Part shown: positions 40,782-49,917 of the stretch, piece by piece | Layout of the letters: every line of letters starts with the position of its first letter | How positions within the stretch are numbered: the first letter of the stretch is position 1 | DNA from: Streptococcus suis 10581 | GTDB taxonomy: Bacteria > Bacillota > Bacilli > Lactobacillales > Streptococcaceae | Reading direction: 5' to 3' | Assembly (NCBI GenBank): GCA_000440235.1 | Contig: ALKQ01000002.1 | Location: 1-64,000, forward strand | DNA length: 64,000 nt | The notes under the pieces: generated by a model | The model's database searches: none | What the model was told of the DNA's origin: nothing | Seen by the model: only the letters and a program-made list of their open reading frames with translations | Position numbers and translations under genes: made by a program

Positions 40782-41648
40782 ATGAAAATTGACATTCGCA
40801 TTCCCCAAGCCTTTCCCCAACTGACTGTCAAGGAAGTCTTGGAAGATTATTTTCTCATTCCCAGAAAAATCCGCCACTTCCTCCGCACCAAGAAACACGT
40901 CCGTGTCAACGGTGAGCTGATTAACTGGCAGAGTCCGATTGCCGCAGGCGACTTGTTAGAATTGACCTTTGACCAGGAAGATTATCCTGAAAAAAGCATT
41001 CCTTTGGGACAGGCGGACTTGGTGGAGGAACTCTATCAGGATGAGCATTTGATTATCGTCAACAAGCCAGAGGGCATGAAAACCCACGGTAATGAACCAA
41101 CGGAGATTGCCCTGCTCAACCATGTATCCGCCTATGTGGGACAGACCTGCTATGTGGTCCACAGGCTGGATATGGAAACCAGCGGAGCCATTCTCTTTGC
41201 TAAAAATCCCTTTATCCTACCCATTCTCAATCGGCTTTTGGAGGACAAAGTCATCTATCGTGACTATCTAGCTCTCTGCCAAGGCCAGCTAAAAAAGACA
41301 GACTGGACCATTACTGATAAAATCGGACGGGACCGACACGACCGTAGAAAGCGGGTGGTCGATAACCGCAAGGGACAGGCTGCTTTGACCCAGGTCCGCC
41401 TCTTGAAGACCCTTGGTAAAAATAGTCTAGTTTCCTGTCGTCTCCAGACAGGAAGGACTCACCAAATCCGAGTTCATTTAGCCCACCACGGTCATGCTCT
41501 AATCGGTGACCCTCTTTACAGTCAAGTCGCAGCCCCCCGCCTCATGCTCCACGCAAGAAAACTCAGCTTAACGCACCCGCTGACACTCGAAGAAATCAGT
41601 GTAGAAGCACGGTCGGAGAGTTTTGAAAGAATAGTAAAAAAGAGCTGA
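40782..41648 (+). CDS. RNA pseudouridine synthase, RluA/RluD family
   Basis: 288 residues. N-terminal S4-like region (VKEVLEDYFLIPRKIRHFLR), catalytic HRLDMETSGAILFA with the Asp of HRLD, and GRTHQIRVHLAHHGHALIGDP (read in halves). It isomerises uridines in rRNA or tRNA. It begins 1 bp after the reductase gene, so they likely share an mRNA. Confidence 0.9.
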   Translation: MKIDIRIPQAFPQLTVKEVLEDYFLIPRKIRHFLRTKKHVRVNGELINWQSPIAAGDLLELTFDQEDYPEKSIPLGQADLVEELYQDEHLIIVNKPEGMKTHGNEPTEIALLNHVSAYVGQTCYVVHRLDMETSGAILFAKNPFILPILNRLLEDKVIYRDYLALCQGQLKKTDWTITDKIGRDRHDRRKRVVDNRKGQAALTQVRLLKTLGKNSLVSCRLQTGRTHQIRVHLAHHGHALIGDPLYSQVAAPRLMLHARKLSLTHPLTLEEISVEARSESFERIVKKS

Positions 41649-41665
41649 AAACCAGCTCTTTTCTT
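41641..41665. terminator. Bidirectional terminator
   Basis: AGAGCTG / CAGCTCT around AAAAC, with A- and T-runs on both sides, between the convergent pseudouridine synthase and purR genes. Confidence 0.85.
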
Positions 41666-41673
41666 CATATCCA

Positions 41674-42486
41674 TTACTCAAAAATATTCCCCAACTCTAC
41701 ATCAACTCGGTTTTCTTTGACATTGATGTCGGTCACAGCGAGCAAAGACTTGTAGTTAGCTACGCTACGGTCCCCTTTTTGGTTTTCTGCAAAGACAGCC
41801 ACGCCTACCAAGGTTGAGTCAAACTCAGACAAGAGGCTAATCATACCATTGATGGTGCCACCATTTTTCAAGAAATCATCGACGATTAAGACACGGCTTC
41901 CTGCCTTCAAACTACGCTTAGACAGGAACATCTTTTCGATACGGTCGCTCGATCCTGACACATAGTTGACAGAAACGGTTGAACCTTCTGTGATTTTCAA
42001 ATCACGACGCACAATCACAAACGGTACATTAAGGACATTGGCAACAGCATTGGCCAAAGGGACCCCCTTTGTCGCAACTGTCATGACAGCATCAATCTTT
42101 TCTTCCTTAAAAGCATTAGCAATAATACGACCGACATTTTTCAAAATATGTGGTGTAGACAGCAAGTCAGATGAATAGATATAACCGCCTGGCAAGATAC
42201 GATTACTTTCGGCCATCTGATCACGAAGGGCCTGTGCAATTTCGACAGACTCTGCCTTAGAGATCGATGGAGTAAAAACAACTCCTCCACTGGCACCTGT
42301 AATAGTTTCAATATGCCCGATAGAGCTTTCCTCAAAAGCCTTTTTAATGATGGCAATATCCTCTGAGATAGATGACTTGGCAGATTCATACTTTTCCGCA
42401 AAGGTATTCAAACTAGTTAATTCATAAGGGTGGTTGATGAGGTAATTGGAAATGACAACCATACGCTCACTTCTTCTTAATTTCAT
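41674..42486 (-). CDS. purR: Purine operon repressor PurR
   Basis: 270 residues. N-terminal winged helix (1-70, MKLRRSERMVVISNYLINHP) and C-terminal phosphoribosyltransferase-like domain with the PRPP motif VLIVDDFLKNGGTINGM. PurR senses PRPP and controls purine genes. TATAAT at 42518-42513 (extended TGCTATAAT) is its likely -10. Confidence 0.95.
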   Translation of the reverse strand: MKLRRSERMVVISNYLINHPYELTSLNTFAEKYESAKSSISEDIAIIKKAFEESSIGHIETITGASGGVVFTPSISKAESVEIAQALRDQMAESNRILPGGYIYSSDLLSTPHILKNVGRIIANAFKEEKIDAVMTVATKGVPLANAVANVLNVPFVIVRRDLKITEGSTVSVNYVSGSSDRIEKMFLSKRSLKAGSRVLIVDDFLKNGGTINGMISLLSEFDSTLVGVAVFAENQKGDRSVANYKSLLAVTDINVKENRVDVELGNIFE

Positions 42487-42532
42487 ATTGTTCTCCTTTT
42501 TGGCTTTTTCCTATTATAGCACATAAAAACAC

Positions 42533-42570
42533 AAAAAGCGAACCTTTTTTCTTGAAAAAGTTCGCTTTTT
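42533..42570 (-). terminator. Terminator upstream of purR
   Basis: AAAAAGCGAAC / GTTCGCTTTTT stem with a T-run on the - strand, ending the operon that finishes with the kinase-fold gene. Confidence 0.8.
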
Positions 42571-42575
42571 CGTAT

Positions 42576-43454
42576 TTAGCTATAAACTTGTAGATACCAC
42601 GTTGGAATCCAGCGAGTAAAGTCCGCATACCATTCTGAGATGGTGGCCGCCTGTTCCTGCATCAAGGGGATTTGGAGGGGATCTACGCGCTCTGCCCAAG
42701 AAAGAGCGCCTAGACTATTTACTGTTACATAAAGAGCCATGAGTCTCCAAAATTCCTCTGGAATAGCGCCGTCAAAATAGGCATCTACCTGACCACGCGC
42801 AAAGGCTGGAGACAAATCTGCCGTGAAAATCAAACGGTTGAATTCTTCCCAGGGGTCTCCTATGTCGTAGCGATCAAAGTCTAATATTTTCAGTTTCCCA
42901 TCCGCACCTAGCAGGAAGTTACCTGTGTGAAAATCTCCATGATGGTAGGCAATCGGTCTCCCTTCAAGCAAGTGACGGTTGGCCTGGACAAAGTCTATCA
43001 TGGTTTGACCATTTGGATAGGAATGACTAGCTACTTGGTAGGCAGCTAATTTACTGTCAATCTTAGCCTGATAAAAACTGTTCCAGTCGCGCAGACTTTG
43101 ATCAATCGGTAGGGCATGCAAGATTCGCAAAAACTTCCCTGACTGACAGCCCAAATCGTATAAGACAGAATCAGACAAACTAGAAGCCACTTCATTCATA
43201 TCCTGACCTTCCACCCATTCATAGAGGGTGTAGACTGACAAGTCATCCGTCCAAAAGGCGATTGGCTCTGCCACAGGCAAACCTAGACCAAACAGGTTTT
43301 CAACTAACTGAAACTCTAATCGCTTAGCCTCATAGGCTGGCCGCTCTGCTATTCTCAACAGACCAAGGCGACCATCTTCTAGCTGGACCTTGTACTTTTG
43401 GTCCGTGGACCAGCCTTTGGTGAGGGGCTGTCGAGACACTATCCTAACTGCCAT
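42576..43454 (-). CDS. Phosphotransferase-fold protein (APH/choline kinase-like)
   Basis: 292 residues. Kinase-like motif HHGDFHTGNFLL (about 190-201) and KILDFDRYDIGDP (about 207-219) with the catalytic Asp pair, C-terminal helical lid. Family is the aminoglycoside phosphotransferase superfamily, but no resistance role is implied; the true substrate is unknown. It directly follows yhaM in one operon. Confidence 0.75.
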   Translation of the reverse strand: MAVRIVSRQPLTKGWSTDQKYKVQLEDGRLGLLRIAERPAYEAKRLEFQLVENLFGLGLPVAEPIAFWTDDLSVYTLYEWVEGQDMNEVASSLSDSVLYDLGCQSGKFLRILHALPIDQSLRDWNSFYQAKIDSKLAAYQVASHSYPNGQTMIDFVQANRHLLEGRPIAYHHGDFHTGNFLLGADGKLKILDFDRYDIGDPWEEFNRLIFTADLSPAFARGQVDAYFDGAIPEEFWRLMALYVTVNSLGALSWAERVDPLQIPLMQEQAATISEWYADFTRWIPTWYLQVYS

Positions 43455-44395
43455 CAGTCGATATTTGGCCTATAGAAAGCGCGGTTATCCATGGCAAAGA
43501 TACGGTTGGTCATCTCGCCTGGACCAACCTTGTCCAAAGCGGTCAACATCATCATCATTTCTGCATCGATATTGTCAATCATGTGGAGGATTTCCGCCTC
43601 CATAATCTGCGGACGGACGGGACTGCCATACTCCAGCAAACCGTGGTGGCTGAGGATAACGTGGCGAAGAACAGTCACTTCCTCCAGACTGTCGTCGATA
43701 CCCAATTCCATCAGGATCTTGGTAATCTCTTCATCAATCAGGGAAATATGCCCAATCAGATTGCCACGGACAGTGTAGCCTGTGTTATCAGGGCCTGTCA
43801 GTTCAATCACCTTGGCTAGGTCATGGAGCATAATTCCTGCAAAGAGCAGGCTCTTGTTGAGTTGGGGATAAATATCTCCGATAGCATCCGCCAAACGCAC
43901 CATAGTCGCCGTGTGATAGGACAGGCCTGAATAGAAGGCGTGGTGGTTGGTCTTGGCAGCTGGGTAGGAATAAAATTCCTTGTCGTACTTGCTGTAGAGA
44001 GCACGGACAATCCGCTGCCAAGTCGCATTTTCAATCCGGAAAATCATTTGGCTCAAGTATTCCTTGGTGTCCTTGACATCCACAGGTGGTTTTTCCTTGA
44101 AATCAGCAGGGTCGTTGGGCTCGCCTGCCTTTGGCAAACGCAGAACCAGTTGATTGACCTGGGGGGTGTTGTTGTAAACCTCACGGCGACCCTGCATGTG
44201 AACAACTGTCCCAGCAGTAAAGTCCTTGATTTTCCCTGGTTGGGCATCCCAGACCTTGCCTTCAATCTCACCAGTATCATCCTGGAAGGTCAGAGCTAGG
44301 TAGTCTTTTCCAGCCCGTGTTTGACGGACTTCAGCAGTCTTGATCAGATAGAATCCTTCGAAGAATTCATCTTTTTTCATTTGGTTAATTTTCAT
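43454..44395 (-). CDS. yhaM: 3'-5' exoribonuclease YhaM
   Basis: 313 residues from ATG 44395 (GAGGAAGATA upstream). N-terminal OB-like part (MKINQMKKDEFFEGFYLIKT), HD domain with Y..LSYHTATMVRLADAIG, LLFAGIMLHDLAKVIEL and VILSHHGLLEYGSP. It trims RNA 3' ends. It overlaps rmuC by 11 bp. Confidence 0.9.
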   Translation of the reverse strand: MKINQMKKDEFFEGFYLIKTAEVRQTRAGKDYLALTFQDDTGEIEGKVWDAQPGKIKDFTAGTVVHMQGRREVYNNTPQVNQLVLRLPKAGEPNDPADFKEKPPVDVKDTKEYLSQMIFRIENATWQRIVRALYSKYDKEFYSYPAAKTNHHAFYSGLSYHTATMVRLADAIGDIYPQLNKSLLFAGIMLHDLAKVIELTGPDNTGYTVRGNLIGHISLIDEEITKILMELGIDDSLEEVTVLRHVILSHHGLLEYGSPVRPQIMEAEILHMIDNIDAEMMMMLTALDKVGPGEMTNRIFAMDNRAFYRPNID

Positions 44396-45623
44396 TATCT
44401 TCCTCATCTAATGGGGACAGGCCAAGCAGTCCCTTGGTTTGGTCATCTTCGTACAGGTCAATGGTACGAAGACTACGCTCGATGGCGTTAGTGCGAGTGG
44501 TTAGGAGTTTGTCAATATTGCTGCTGGCTTGATTGAGTTGTTTCTGAGCCTTAAGCAAGAGGTCAGAAAACTTGCCAAATTCCAGCTTGACATTGCCCAA
44601 GACCTTGGAAATATCATCGGCTGACCGTTGAATGTTGAGGGTCTTAAAGCCGACGGAGAGAGAGTTGAGCAGGGCAGAAAGTGTGGTCGGTCCTGCTACT
44701 ACGATATTTTCCTGACGGCGAAGCTCATCAAAGAAAATGGGATTGCGGACCACTTCTGAATAGAGTCCCTCGGTTGGCAAAAACAAGACGCCAAAGTTAG
44801 TGGTTTCAGGCGGATTGAGGTACTTGCTCTGAATATCCTTGGCAAAGCGCTTGATAGCCGCTAAGAGATTTTTGCGGTGGAGGTCAATCTGGTCCTTGTC
44901 CCCGCTCTCATAGGCTTCTTCTAGGCGGTAGTAATCTGCCAGCGGAAACTTGGAGTCGATTGGCAGATAGATATAGTCTCCCTCGGTCCGTCCTGGTAGC
45001 TTGACCGCATACTCTACGCGCTCATTCGAGCCTGAAACCGTGGCAAACTCTCGCTCATATTGGCTAGGTGTCAAAATATCCTCGATAATCTGTCCCAGCT
45101 GCAACTCACCCATGATGCCACGGGTTTTGGTACCAGACAGAACCTTGTTAAGACTGCCCACATCACGCGCCACCGTCTGCATTTCACCCAGACCACGATT
45201 GACCGATTCCAACTGCTTGGACACTGTTTCAAAGGAGGCTTGTAGGCGGGTTTGCAGGGTTTTCTCCAGCTTTTCCTCAACCGTCTGCCGCATTTCTTCC
45301 AGGCGTTTTTCATTGGACTCCTGAATGGCCTGCAAACGGCGGTCGGTAGCATCTCGCGTTTCCAAGTGGCTCTTATTCAGCTCTTGACGGATGTCGGTTA
45401 GCTGTTGGTAAAGCTCCGTGCGGAGTCTTTCTACCTCCTGATGAATGGCCTGCTGCTGTTTGAGGGTAGCATTTTCTAGTTGATAGCTGAGCTGATCAGA
45501 CAAGTTGTCTGCTGTATCTTCGGCTTGATCTTGCAAAAGCAGGGCCAAGCTCTGCCATTTTCCATAAAGAAAAACCAAGGCAAGCAAGACCAGTATCAGC
45601 AAAATAAGTAATACAATATCCAT
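44385..45623 (-). CDS. rmuC: DNA recombination protein RmuC
   Basis: 412 residues. N-terminal transmembrane segment (2-20), long coiled coil (40-150), nuclease-like RmuC domain (about 180-370: PIDSKFPLADYYRLEEAYES, LFLPTEGLYSEVVRNP). RmuC limits inversions and recombination at repeats. It sits in the yhaM-thiN operon, as in other streptococci. Confidence 0.9.
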   Translation of the reverse strand: MDIVLLILLILVLLALVFLYGKWQSLALLLQDQAEDTADNLSDQLSYQLENATLKQQQAIHQEVERLRTELYQQLTDIRQELNKSHLETRDATDRRLQAIQESNEKRLEEMRQTVEEKLEKTLQTRLQASFETVSKQLESVNRGLGEMQTVARDVGSLNKVLSGTKTRGIMGELQLGQIIEDILTPSQYEREFATVSGSNERVEYAVKLPGRTEGDYIYLPIDSKFPLADYYRLEEAYESGDKDQIDLHRKNLLAAIKRFAKDIQSKYLNPPETTNFGVLFLPTEGLYSEVVRNPIFFDELRRQENIVVAGPTTLSALLNSLSVGFKTLNIQRSADDISKVLGNVKLEFGKFSDLLLKAQKQLNQASSNIDKLLTTRTNAIERSLRTIDLYEDDQTKGLLGLSPLDEEDNEN

Positions 45624-46256
45624 CTAATCCCTGTCCTTACTGTAGATCAGGACCACGTAGCCCTGATCCAGTTGAATGTCTATGTCCCTATCTATAAATT
45701 CGTTAGAGGAATAGCATTTTTTGAAAAAATAATTGCTGGCATCCAGCGGGTACTTGGCATGGCGAATGGTCAGGCGGCTTTGGTCTGACGGCATAAAGGA
45801 AATGTACTTCATACCAGCAATCGGTGACAAACGGTGCTGACCTGCAGGTCGAAAGCGGACGACGTTCTGACTGTCCACCAATTCAATCTGCTCCATAAAG
45901 GCAGCCAAGTCTGGCTCAGCTGGCAAAAAGAGATTGGCCATCATGTGATCCATGCGTCCACCCAAGGCTCCGTAGATACGGACCTGAGCCTGCGGATAGG
46001 CCTTGAAGATTTCCTTTAAAGCCAGCTCCAAATCTGTATCATCTTTTTCAGCAGGAGCTTGCAGAAACCGCTCTGCCATCTCCCTTATCCGCCCCAACTC
46101 CTCCGAGGTCACCGAGTCAAAATCACCGATGGCCCAGTCAAGAGGCAGGGAATGGTCCAATAGACGAAGAGAGCCTGCATCTACCCCCACATAGAGGTCG
46201 GCAGGCTCAGGAAGGCAGTCAAAGGAACCGCCTGCAATAACAGCAACCTTAATCAT
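45624..46256 (-). CDS. thiN: Thiamine diphosphokinase
   Basis: 210 residues. GVDAGSLRLLDHSLPLDWAIGDFDSVT (thiamine/ATP site, read in parts), EKDDTDLELALKE, GALGGRMDHMMANLFLP. It makes thiamine diphosphate from thiamine. It overlaps rpe by 8 bp. Confidence 0.9.
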   Translation of the reverse strand: MIKVAVIAGGSFDCLPEPADLYVGVDAGSLRLLDHSLPLDWAIGDFDSVTSEELGRIREMAERFLQAPAEKDDTDLELALKEIFKAYPQAQVRIYGALGGRMDHMMANLFLPAEPDLAAFMEQIELVDSQNVVRFRPAGQHRLSPIAGMKYISFMPSDQSRLTIRHAKYPLDASNYFFKKCYSSNEFIDRDIDIQLDQGYVVLIYSKDRD

Positions 46257-46908
46257 TGAGGGCTGCTCTCAATTTGGCAACGTTGGCATCCAAATCACCT
46301 TTGAAGAGATAGGATCCTGCCACAAAGACATTGGCACCCGCATTTTTGGCTGAATGAATGGTCTTATCGTCAATCCCGCCGTCCACTTCGATGTCAAAGG
46401 TAAAGCCTTTGTCTTCACGAAGTTTGACCAAGGCCTCAATCTTCTCAGCCACTTCTGGAATGTAGGCTTGTCCACCAAAACCTGGGTTGACCGTCATGAG
46501 AAGCACCTGATCCACCAAGTTGAGCACAGGCTCAATGGTCACAAGCGGCGTACCTGGATTGATGACCACACCCACCTTCATACCAGCCGCACGAATTTTT
46601 TGTAGGGTTCCATGTAGATGAACCGTTGCTTCTGCGTGAATAGTCAAGATATCCGCACCCGCACGTGCAAAGGTCTCGATATGATTTTCAGGATTGGACA
46701 CCATGAGATGGCAATCGAAAACCAGCTTGCTATGAGGACGCATAGCCGCAACCACATCCGCTCCAAAGCTAATATTTGGCACAAAGTGACCGTCCATGAC
46801 ATCAATGTGCACATACTCCACACCTGTCTTTTCTAGACGCTTGAGCTCTTTTTCAAAATTTGCATAATCTGCCGCCAAAATGGACGGTGCAATCTTATAA
46901 TGTGACAT
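46249..46908 (-). CDS. rpe: Ribulose-phosphate 3-epimerase
   Basis: 219 residues, TIM barrel. HIDVMDGHFVPNISFG (metal site), DCHLMVSNP, MTVNPGFGGQ and EVDGGID. Pentose phosphate pathway epimerase, linked to rsgA and thiN in Firmicutes. Confidence 0.95.
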   Translation of the reverse strand: MSHYKIAPSILAADYANFEKELKRLEKTGVEYVHIDVMDGHFVPNISFGADVVAAMRPHSKLVFDCHLMVSNPENHIETFARAGADILTIHAEATVHLHGTLQKIRAAGMKVGVVINPGTPLVTIEPVLNLVDQVLLMTVNPGFGGQAYIPEVAEKIEALVKLREDKGFTFDIEVDGGIDDKTIHSAKNAGANVFVAGSYLFKGDLDANVAKLRAALND

Positions 46909-46922
46909 ACAGAACCAACTTT

Positions 46923-47798
46923 CTATTTGAATTTTTTACTGACTTTAGTATAGGTTTCACGCTGATTTTGGATTTCGCTGAGGAATTGGAGATAATTGTC
47001 AAAGCGACTTTGGGAAATGGCAGAGCTGGCAACAGCTTCCTTGACCGCACAATCCGGCTCATGGGTATGGGTACAGGTCCTAAATTTGCAATCCTGGCTA
47101 CTTTCCGCAATCTCTGGGAAACAATCTGTCAGAGCCTCAGCCTCCTTGACTTCATAGTCTAGGGATGAAAAACCTGGCGTATCCGCAATTTTCCCACCGA
47201 AGACATTGTAGAAGCTGACCGCACGAGTGGTATGGCGACCACGCCCCAGACTATCTGAAATAGCCCCTGTTTCCAAGGCTAATTCTGGCGCAATGCGATT
47301 GAGAAGAGTTGACTTGCCAACCCCAGTTTGCCCCATAAAGACTGTCACCTTATCCTGCAATAATGGCGTCAATTCCTCCAAACTATAGACAAAAGGATAG
47401 CCAATTTTCTCATAGATAGCCTTGAAGTCATCCATTTCTGTCCTGTCTTCTACCAAGTCCATCTTAGAGATATAAATAATGGGATCCATGTCCTTTTGTT
47501 CGAGGAGAACTAGGAAACGATCCAGTAGATTGGCATTAAAATCAGGTTCCTTAGCCGACATGATAACCACCGCCTGATCGATATTGACAATTGGAGGTCG
47601 AACCAAACTATTCTTTCTCTCGTGGATTTTTAAAATATAGCCTTCTGAGTTTTCCTCCGCAGAAAAGTCCACAAAATCACCCACGTAGGGCGTTTGACCT
47701 TTCTTACGAAAATTTCCTCTGGCTCTGGTTTGATAAATCTGTCCATCTGCCTCGACATAGTAAAAACCAGCCAAGGCCTTGATAATTCTTCCTTGCAA
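46923..47798 (-). CDS. rsgA: Ribosome small subunit GTPase RsgA
   Basis: 291 residues. N-terminal OB domain (1-70), circularly permuted GTPase with [10 protein letters not shown] (G4), [12 protein letters not shown] (G1) and [11 protein letters not shown] (G3), C-terminal zinc finger [14 protein letters not shown]. It helps mature the 30S subunit. A TATAAT near 47837-47832 (extended GGTATAAT) is its likely promoter. Confidence 0.95.
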   Translation of the reverse strand: MQGRIIKALAGFYYVEADGQIYQTRARGNFRKKGQTPYVGDFVDFSAEENSEGYILKIHERKNSLVRPPIVNIDQAVVIMSAKEPDFNANLLDRFLVLLEQKDMDPIIYISKMDLVEDRTEMDDFKAIYEKIGYPFVYSLEELTPLLQDKVTVFMGQTGVGKSTLLNRIAPELALETGAISDSLGRGRHTTRAVSFYNVFGGKIADTPGFSSLDYEVKEAEALTDCFPEIAESSQDCKFRTCTHTHEPDCAVKEAVASSAISQSRFDNYLQFLSEIQNQRETYTKVSKKFK

Positions 47799-47913
47799 TG
47801 AAGACTCCTTTGTGTGTACTTGCTACCATTATACCAAATTTCCTAGGAAAAAGGGAGTAAAGCCAAGTCCTGCACAGCCAGTATTTTCTTGCCAATGGAA
47901 ATATGTGCACTAG

Positions 47914-47937
47914 AAAAGCCCTCAAACGAGAGCTTTC
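47914..47937 (-). terminator. Terminator of the LPXTG protein gene
   Basis: On the - strand AGCTCTC pairs with GAGGGCT (one mismatch), followed by TTTTC. It lies 20 bp after the stop. Confidence 0.6.
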
Positions 47938-47955
47938 TTGGTATACATAGATGGA

Positions 47956-49005
47956 CTAGTCTCTTTTGCGTGATGTGGCAGCTAGTCCGAGACCAGAAAG
48001 ACCGGACAAGATGCCTCCTAAAACTAGGAGCATAGAGCTGCTATCACCTGTTTTTGGCAAGGTTTTGGCAGTAGTCTGAGAGCCTTCCTCTGGTTTAACA
48101 GCAGGAGTGCTTGGAGCGGACTTGTCTACCTTTTTCTTGTCGGTTGCTGCCACTGGTTGAGCCTTGCCAGCTGTCTGATCAGTTAAGGATGAGGCATCTG
48201 TTAGCTGTTCAACTGGTTTGTCTGTCGGAGTGTCAACTACTTGTTCTGCTAATTGTTCAACTGGTTGTTCAGTTGGTTGTTCAGTTGGTTGTTCAGCTGA
48301 TTGTTCAGTTGGAACTTCAGCTGGCTGGTCGGCTGGTTGGTCAGCTGGTTGGTCAGCTGGCTGTTCAGTTGGTTGGTCAGCTGGTTGGTCAGCTGGAGTT
48401 TCAACTGGCTGGTCGGCTGGTTGGTCAGTTGGCTGGTCGGCTGGATTCTCAACTGGCTGTTCAGTTGGTTGGTCAGCTGGAGTTTCAACTGGCTGGTCGG
48501 CTGGTTGTTCAGCTGGAGTTTCAACTGGCTGGTCGGCTGGTTGGTCAACTGGTTGTTCAACTGGTTGGTCAGTTGGTTGTTCGGCTGGTTGTTCAGTTGG
48601 AGTGTCAACTGGTTTGTCGACTGGAGCATAGATCAAGATGACGTCCACAAACCTACTGCCAACAGTATCTTCATATCGAGCGCTTGGGCTACCCTGAAGT
48701 AATCTCTCTCCATTTCTATTGGAAAGGAGGTATTTACCTTCATAAACATACCCATCAACCGCCGGAACTACTATGGATCTACTCTCTCCAGGACTAACCC
48801 AAAACTCCTCCAGGTCAAATGCAGCAAACACCAATTCGCCATTAAAGTAATATCCCGCATGAACGGCAACTCTTGACTGTATCTCCTCCGCATGAACAAC
48901 TGTGGAGTTGTTCACCAAATTGCCACCCACCTGAGCAACCACACCACTCAAAACAAGGGTTGAAGTAAGAGCAAGACCCCATTTAGCAAATCTTTTTACC
49001 TGCAT
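47956..49005 (-). CDS. LPXTG-anchored surface protein with Pro-Gln repeats
   Basis: 349 residues. Signal peptide (1-39: basic start MQVKRFAKWG, hydrophobic core, cleavage about VVHA-EE). A small extracellular domain (40-125) ends YAPVDKPVD. A repeat region (about 126-255) is built from four-residue units such as DQPA, EQPT, DQPV. Sorting signal LPKTG then a hydrophobic segment and basic tail RKRD. It is anchored by sortase; the repeats likely span the wall. Ligand unknown. A weak promoter lies partly within a recombinase site upstream. Confidence 0.88.
   Translation of the reverse strand: MQVKRFAKWGLALTSTLVLSGVVAQVGGNLVNNSTVVHAEEIQSRVAVHAGYYFNGELVFAAFDLEEFWVSPGESRSIVVPAVDGYVYEGKYLLSNRNGERLLQGSPSARYEDTVGSRFVDVILIYAPVDKPVDTPTEQPAEQPTDQPVEQPVDQPADQPVETPAEQPADQPVETPADQPTEQPVENPADQPTDQPADQPVETPADQPADQPTEQPADQPADQPADQPAEVPTEQSAEQPTEQPTEQPVEQLAEQVVDTPTDKPVEQLTDASSLTDQTAGKAQPVAATDKKKVDKSAPSTPAVKPEEGSQTTAKTLPKTGDSSSMLLVLGGILSGLSGLGLAATSRKRD
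48210..48640. repeat. 12-bp repeat tract in the LPXTG gene
   Basis: About 35 imperfect 12-bp units (for example GGTTGGTCAGCT on the + strand) encode the DQPA/EQPT tetrapeptides. Larger blocks of 24 and 36 bp recur. Such tracts change length by slippage or recombination in whole codons. Long antisense reading frames here are by-products of the repeat. Confidence 0.85.
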
Positions 49006-49064
49006 TCTATTTTCCCAAGGTCTTATCGACCTTTCCTTTCTTTTTCACCTTATAATCCCCTGCT

Positions 49065-49093
49065 ACAATAGGGTTTGTCCCTGTTTTAGTTAA
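49065..49093 (-). promoter_or_regulatory. Candidate promoter of the LPXTG gene, overlapping a recombinase site
   Basis: A -10 TATTGT (49070-49065), 17 bp, and -35 TTAACT (49093-49088). The -35 lies in the left half of palindrome 1 (49083-49110), so recombinase binding could block it. Confidence 0.5.
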
Positions 49094-49110
49094 CGGTCGT
49101 TAACTAAAAC
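49083..49110. repeat. Palindromic recombinase site 1 (28 bp)
   Basis: GTTTTAGTTAACG and its exact complement flank a central GT. The 13-2-13 layout fits a serine recombinase crossover site with a two-base core. Confidence 0.65.
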
Positions 49111-49114
49111 ATCA

Positions 49115-49172
49115 AAAAATCAAAAAATGCCAATCTGACAAGAGTTCAAAAACCTTGTCAAATCAGCATTTT
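49115..49172 (-). terminator. Recombinase gene terminator between the two sites
   Basis: A 19-bp stem with 3 mismatches (49154-49172 and 49124-49142) around an 11-nt loop, followed on the - strand by TTTTTTGATTTTTTG. It lies inside the segment bounded by the two palindromes. Confidence 0.7.
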
Positions 49173-49199
49173 GAATGTTTTCTATTGATGACTTTAATT

Positions 49200-49227
49200 G
49201 TTTTAACAAACGACCGTCTGCTAAAAC
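49200..49227. repeat. Palindromic recombinase site 2 (28 bp)
   Basis: GTTTTAACAAACG and CGTCTGCTAAAAC flank a central AC. The outer GTTTTA and inner ACG of both arms match site 1, and the core is the complement of site 1's core, so the sites are in inverted orientation. Confidence 0.6.
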
Positions 49228-49239
49228 AAATATATTCGC

Positions 49240-49917
49240 CTACAGTCTATCATCTTCTCCTGTTTTTGTCAAAGAATTATGTGCTTTTTGACGACGAAAT
49301 GTGATATTATTTCGTTTTAAGACCTGATAGATGGTCGCTGTTGAAATATTCAACTGGTTGACCATGTCTCGGATGGTTGTTTCTTGTGCCACATAGCTCT
49401 GAATCACTTGTTTTTCTTTTGATTTTGAAATACCCTTATTGCCCAATTTTACACCACGTTCTCTGGCCTTACGCAGACCATCTTTGGTGCGTTCCGAAAT
49501 GGCTTGGAGTTCCCACTCTGCCACATAGCCCAGCATGAGGCAGAAGAACCTGCCTGTCAGCGAGTTGGTTTCGATTTGTTCATGAATGGACTGAAGGCGG
49601 ATGTTATTACTGGTTAGCTCCGAGATGATAGCGGATAGGTGGAGCATCTTTCTAGTCAGGCGGTCTAGCTTATAGACTACAAAACTGGTTTCTATACCGC
49701 TTTCAGCACAGGCTTTGGCTAGCCTGATAGCTTTTTGAAGTTGTGGGCGGTCTTGATGACCTCCCGATTCCTTTTCCATATAGAGTCTGTCACAGAAGTG
49801 TAGGGCTTCTTTTTGAACTTCTAGCCCCAGTTCTTGACGATTGTCCCTCGAACTCACACGAGCGTAGCCAATGACGACAGTGCCTTTTTCTTGGTACTGC
49901 TTGATGATTTTCTTCAT
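49240..49917 (-). CDS. Serine recombinase (resolvase/invertase type)
   Basis: 225 residues. Catalytic Ser in GYARVSSRDNRQELGLEVQK, conserved YKLDRLTRKMLHL and YVAEWELQAISERTKDGL, then a C-terminal HTH (TIRDMVNQLNISTATIYQVL). It cuts and rejoins DNA at short palindromic sites. Two such sites lie directly downstream of its gene and upstream of the LPXTG gene. AAGGAGG precedes ATG 49917, and TACAAT near 49935 is a likely -10. No transposase or inverted repeats of a Tn3 element are visible. Confidence 0.88.
   Translation of the reverse strand: MKKIIKQYQEKGTVVIGYARVSSRDNRQELGLEVQKEALHFCDRLYMEKESGGHQDRPQLQKAIRLAKACAESGIETSFVVYKLDRLTRKMLHLSAIISELTSNNIRLQSIHEQIETNSLTGRFFCLMLGYVAEWELQAISERTKDGLRKARERGVKLGNKGISKSKEKQVIQSYVAQETTIRDMVNQLNISTATIYQVLKRNNITFRRQKAHNSLTKTGEDDRL

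Noticed and set aside
42576..43454. Antibiotic resistance (aminoglycoside phosphotransferase)
   Set aside because: Only the kinase fold is shared; the core operon context argues for a housekeeping role.
48210..48640. Possible CRISPR array
   Set aside because: Units are short, contiguous and in coding phase, with no spacers.
48111..48702. Long frames on the other frames of the LPXTG repeat (up to 176 codons)
   Set aside because: The 12-bp repeat opens all frames; composition is repeat-only and lacks start signals.
49240..49917. Tn3-family transposon
   Set aside because: No transposase gene or terminal inverted repeats around the recombinase.
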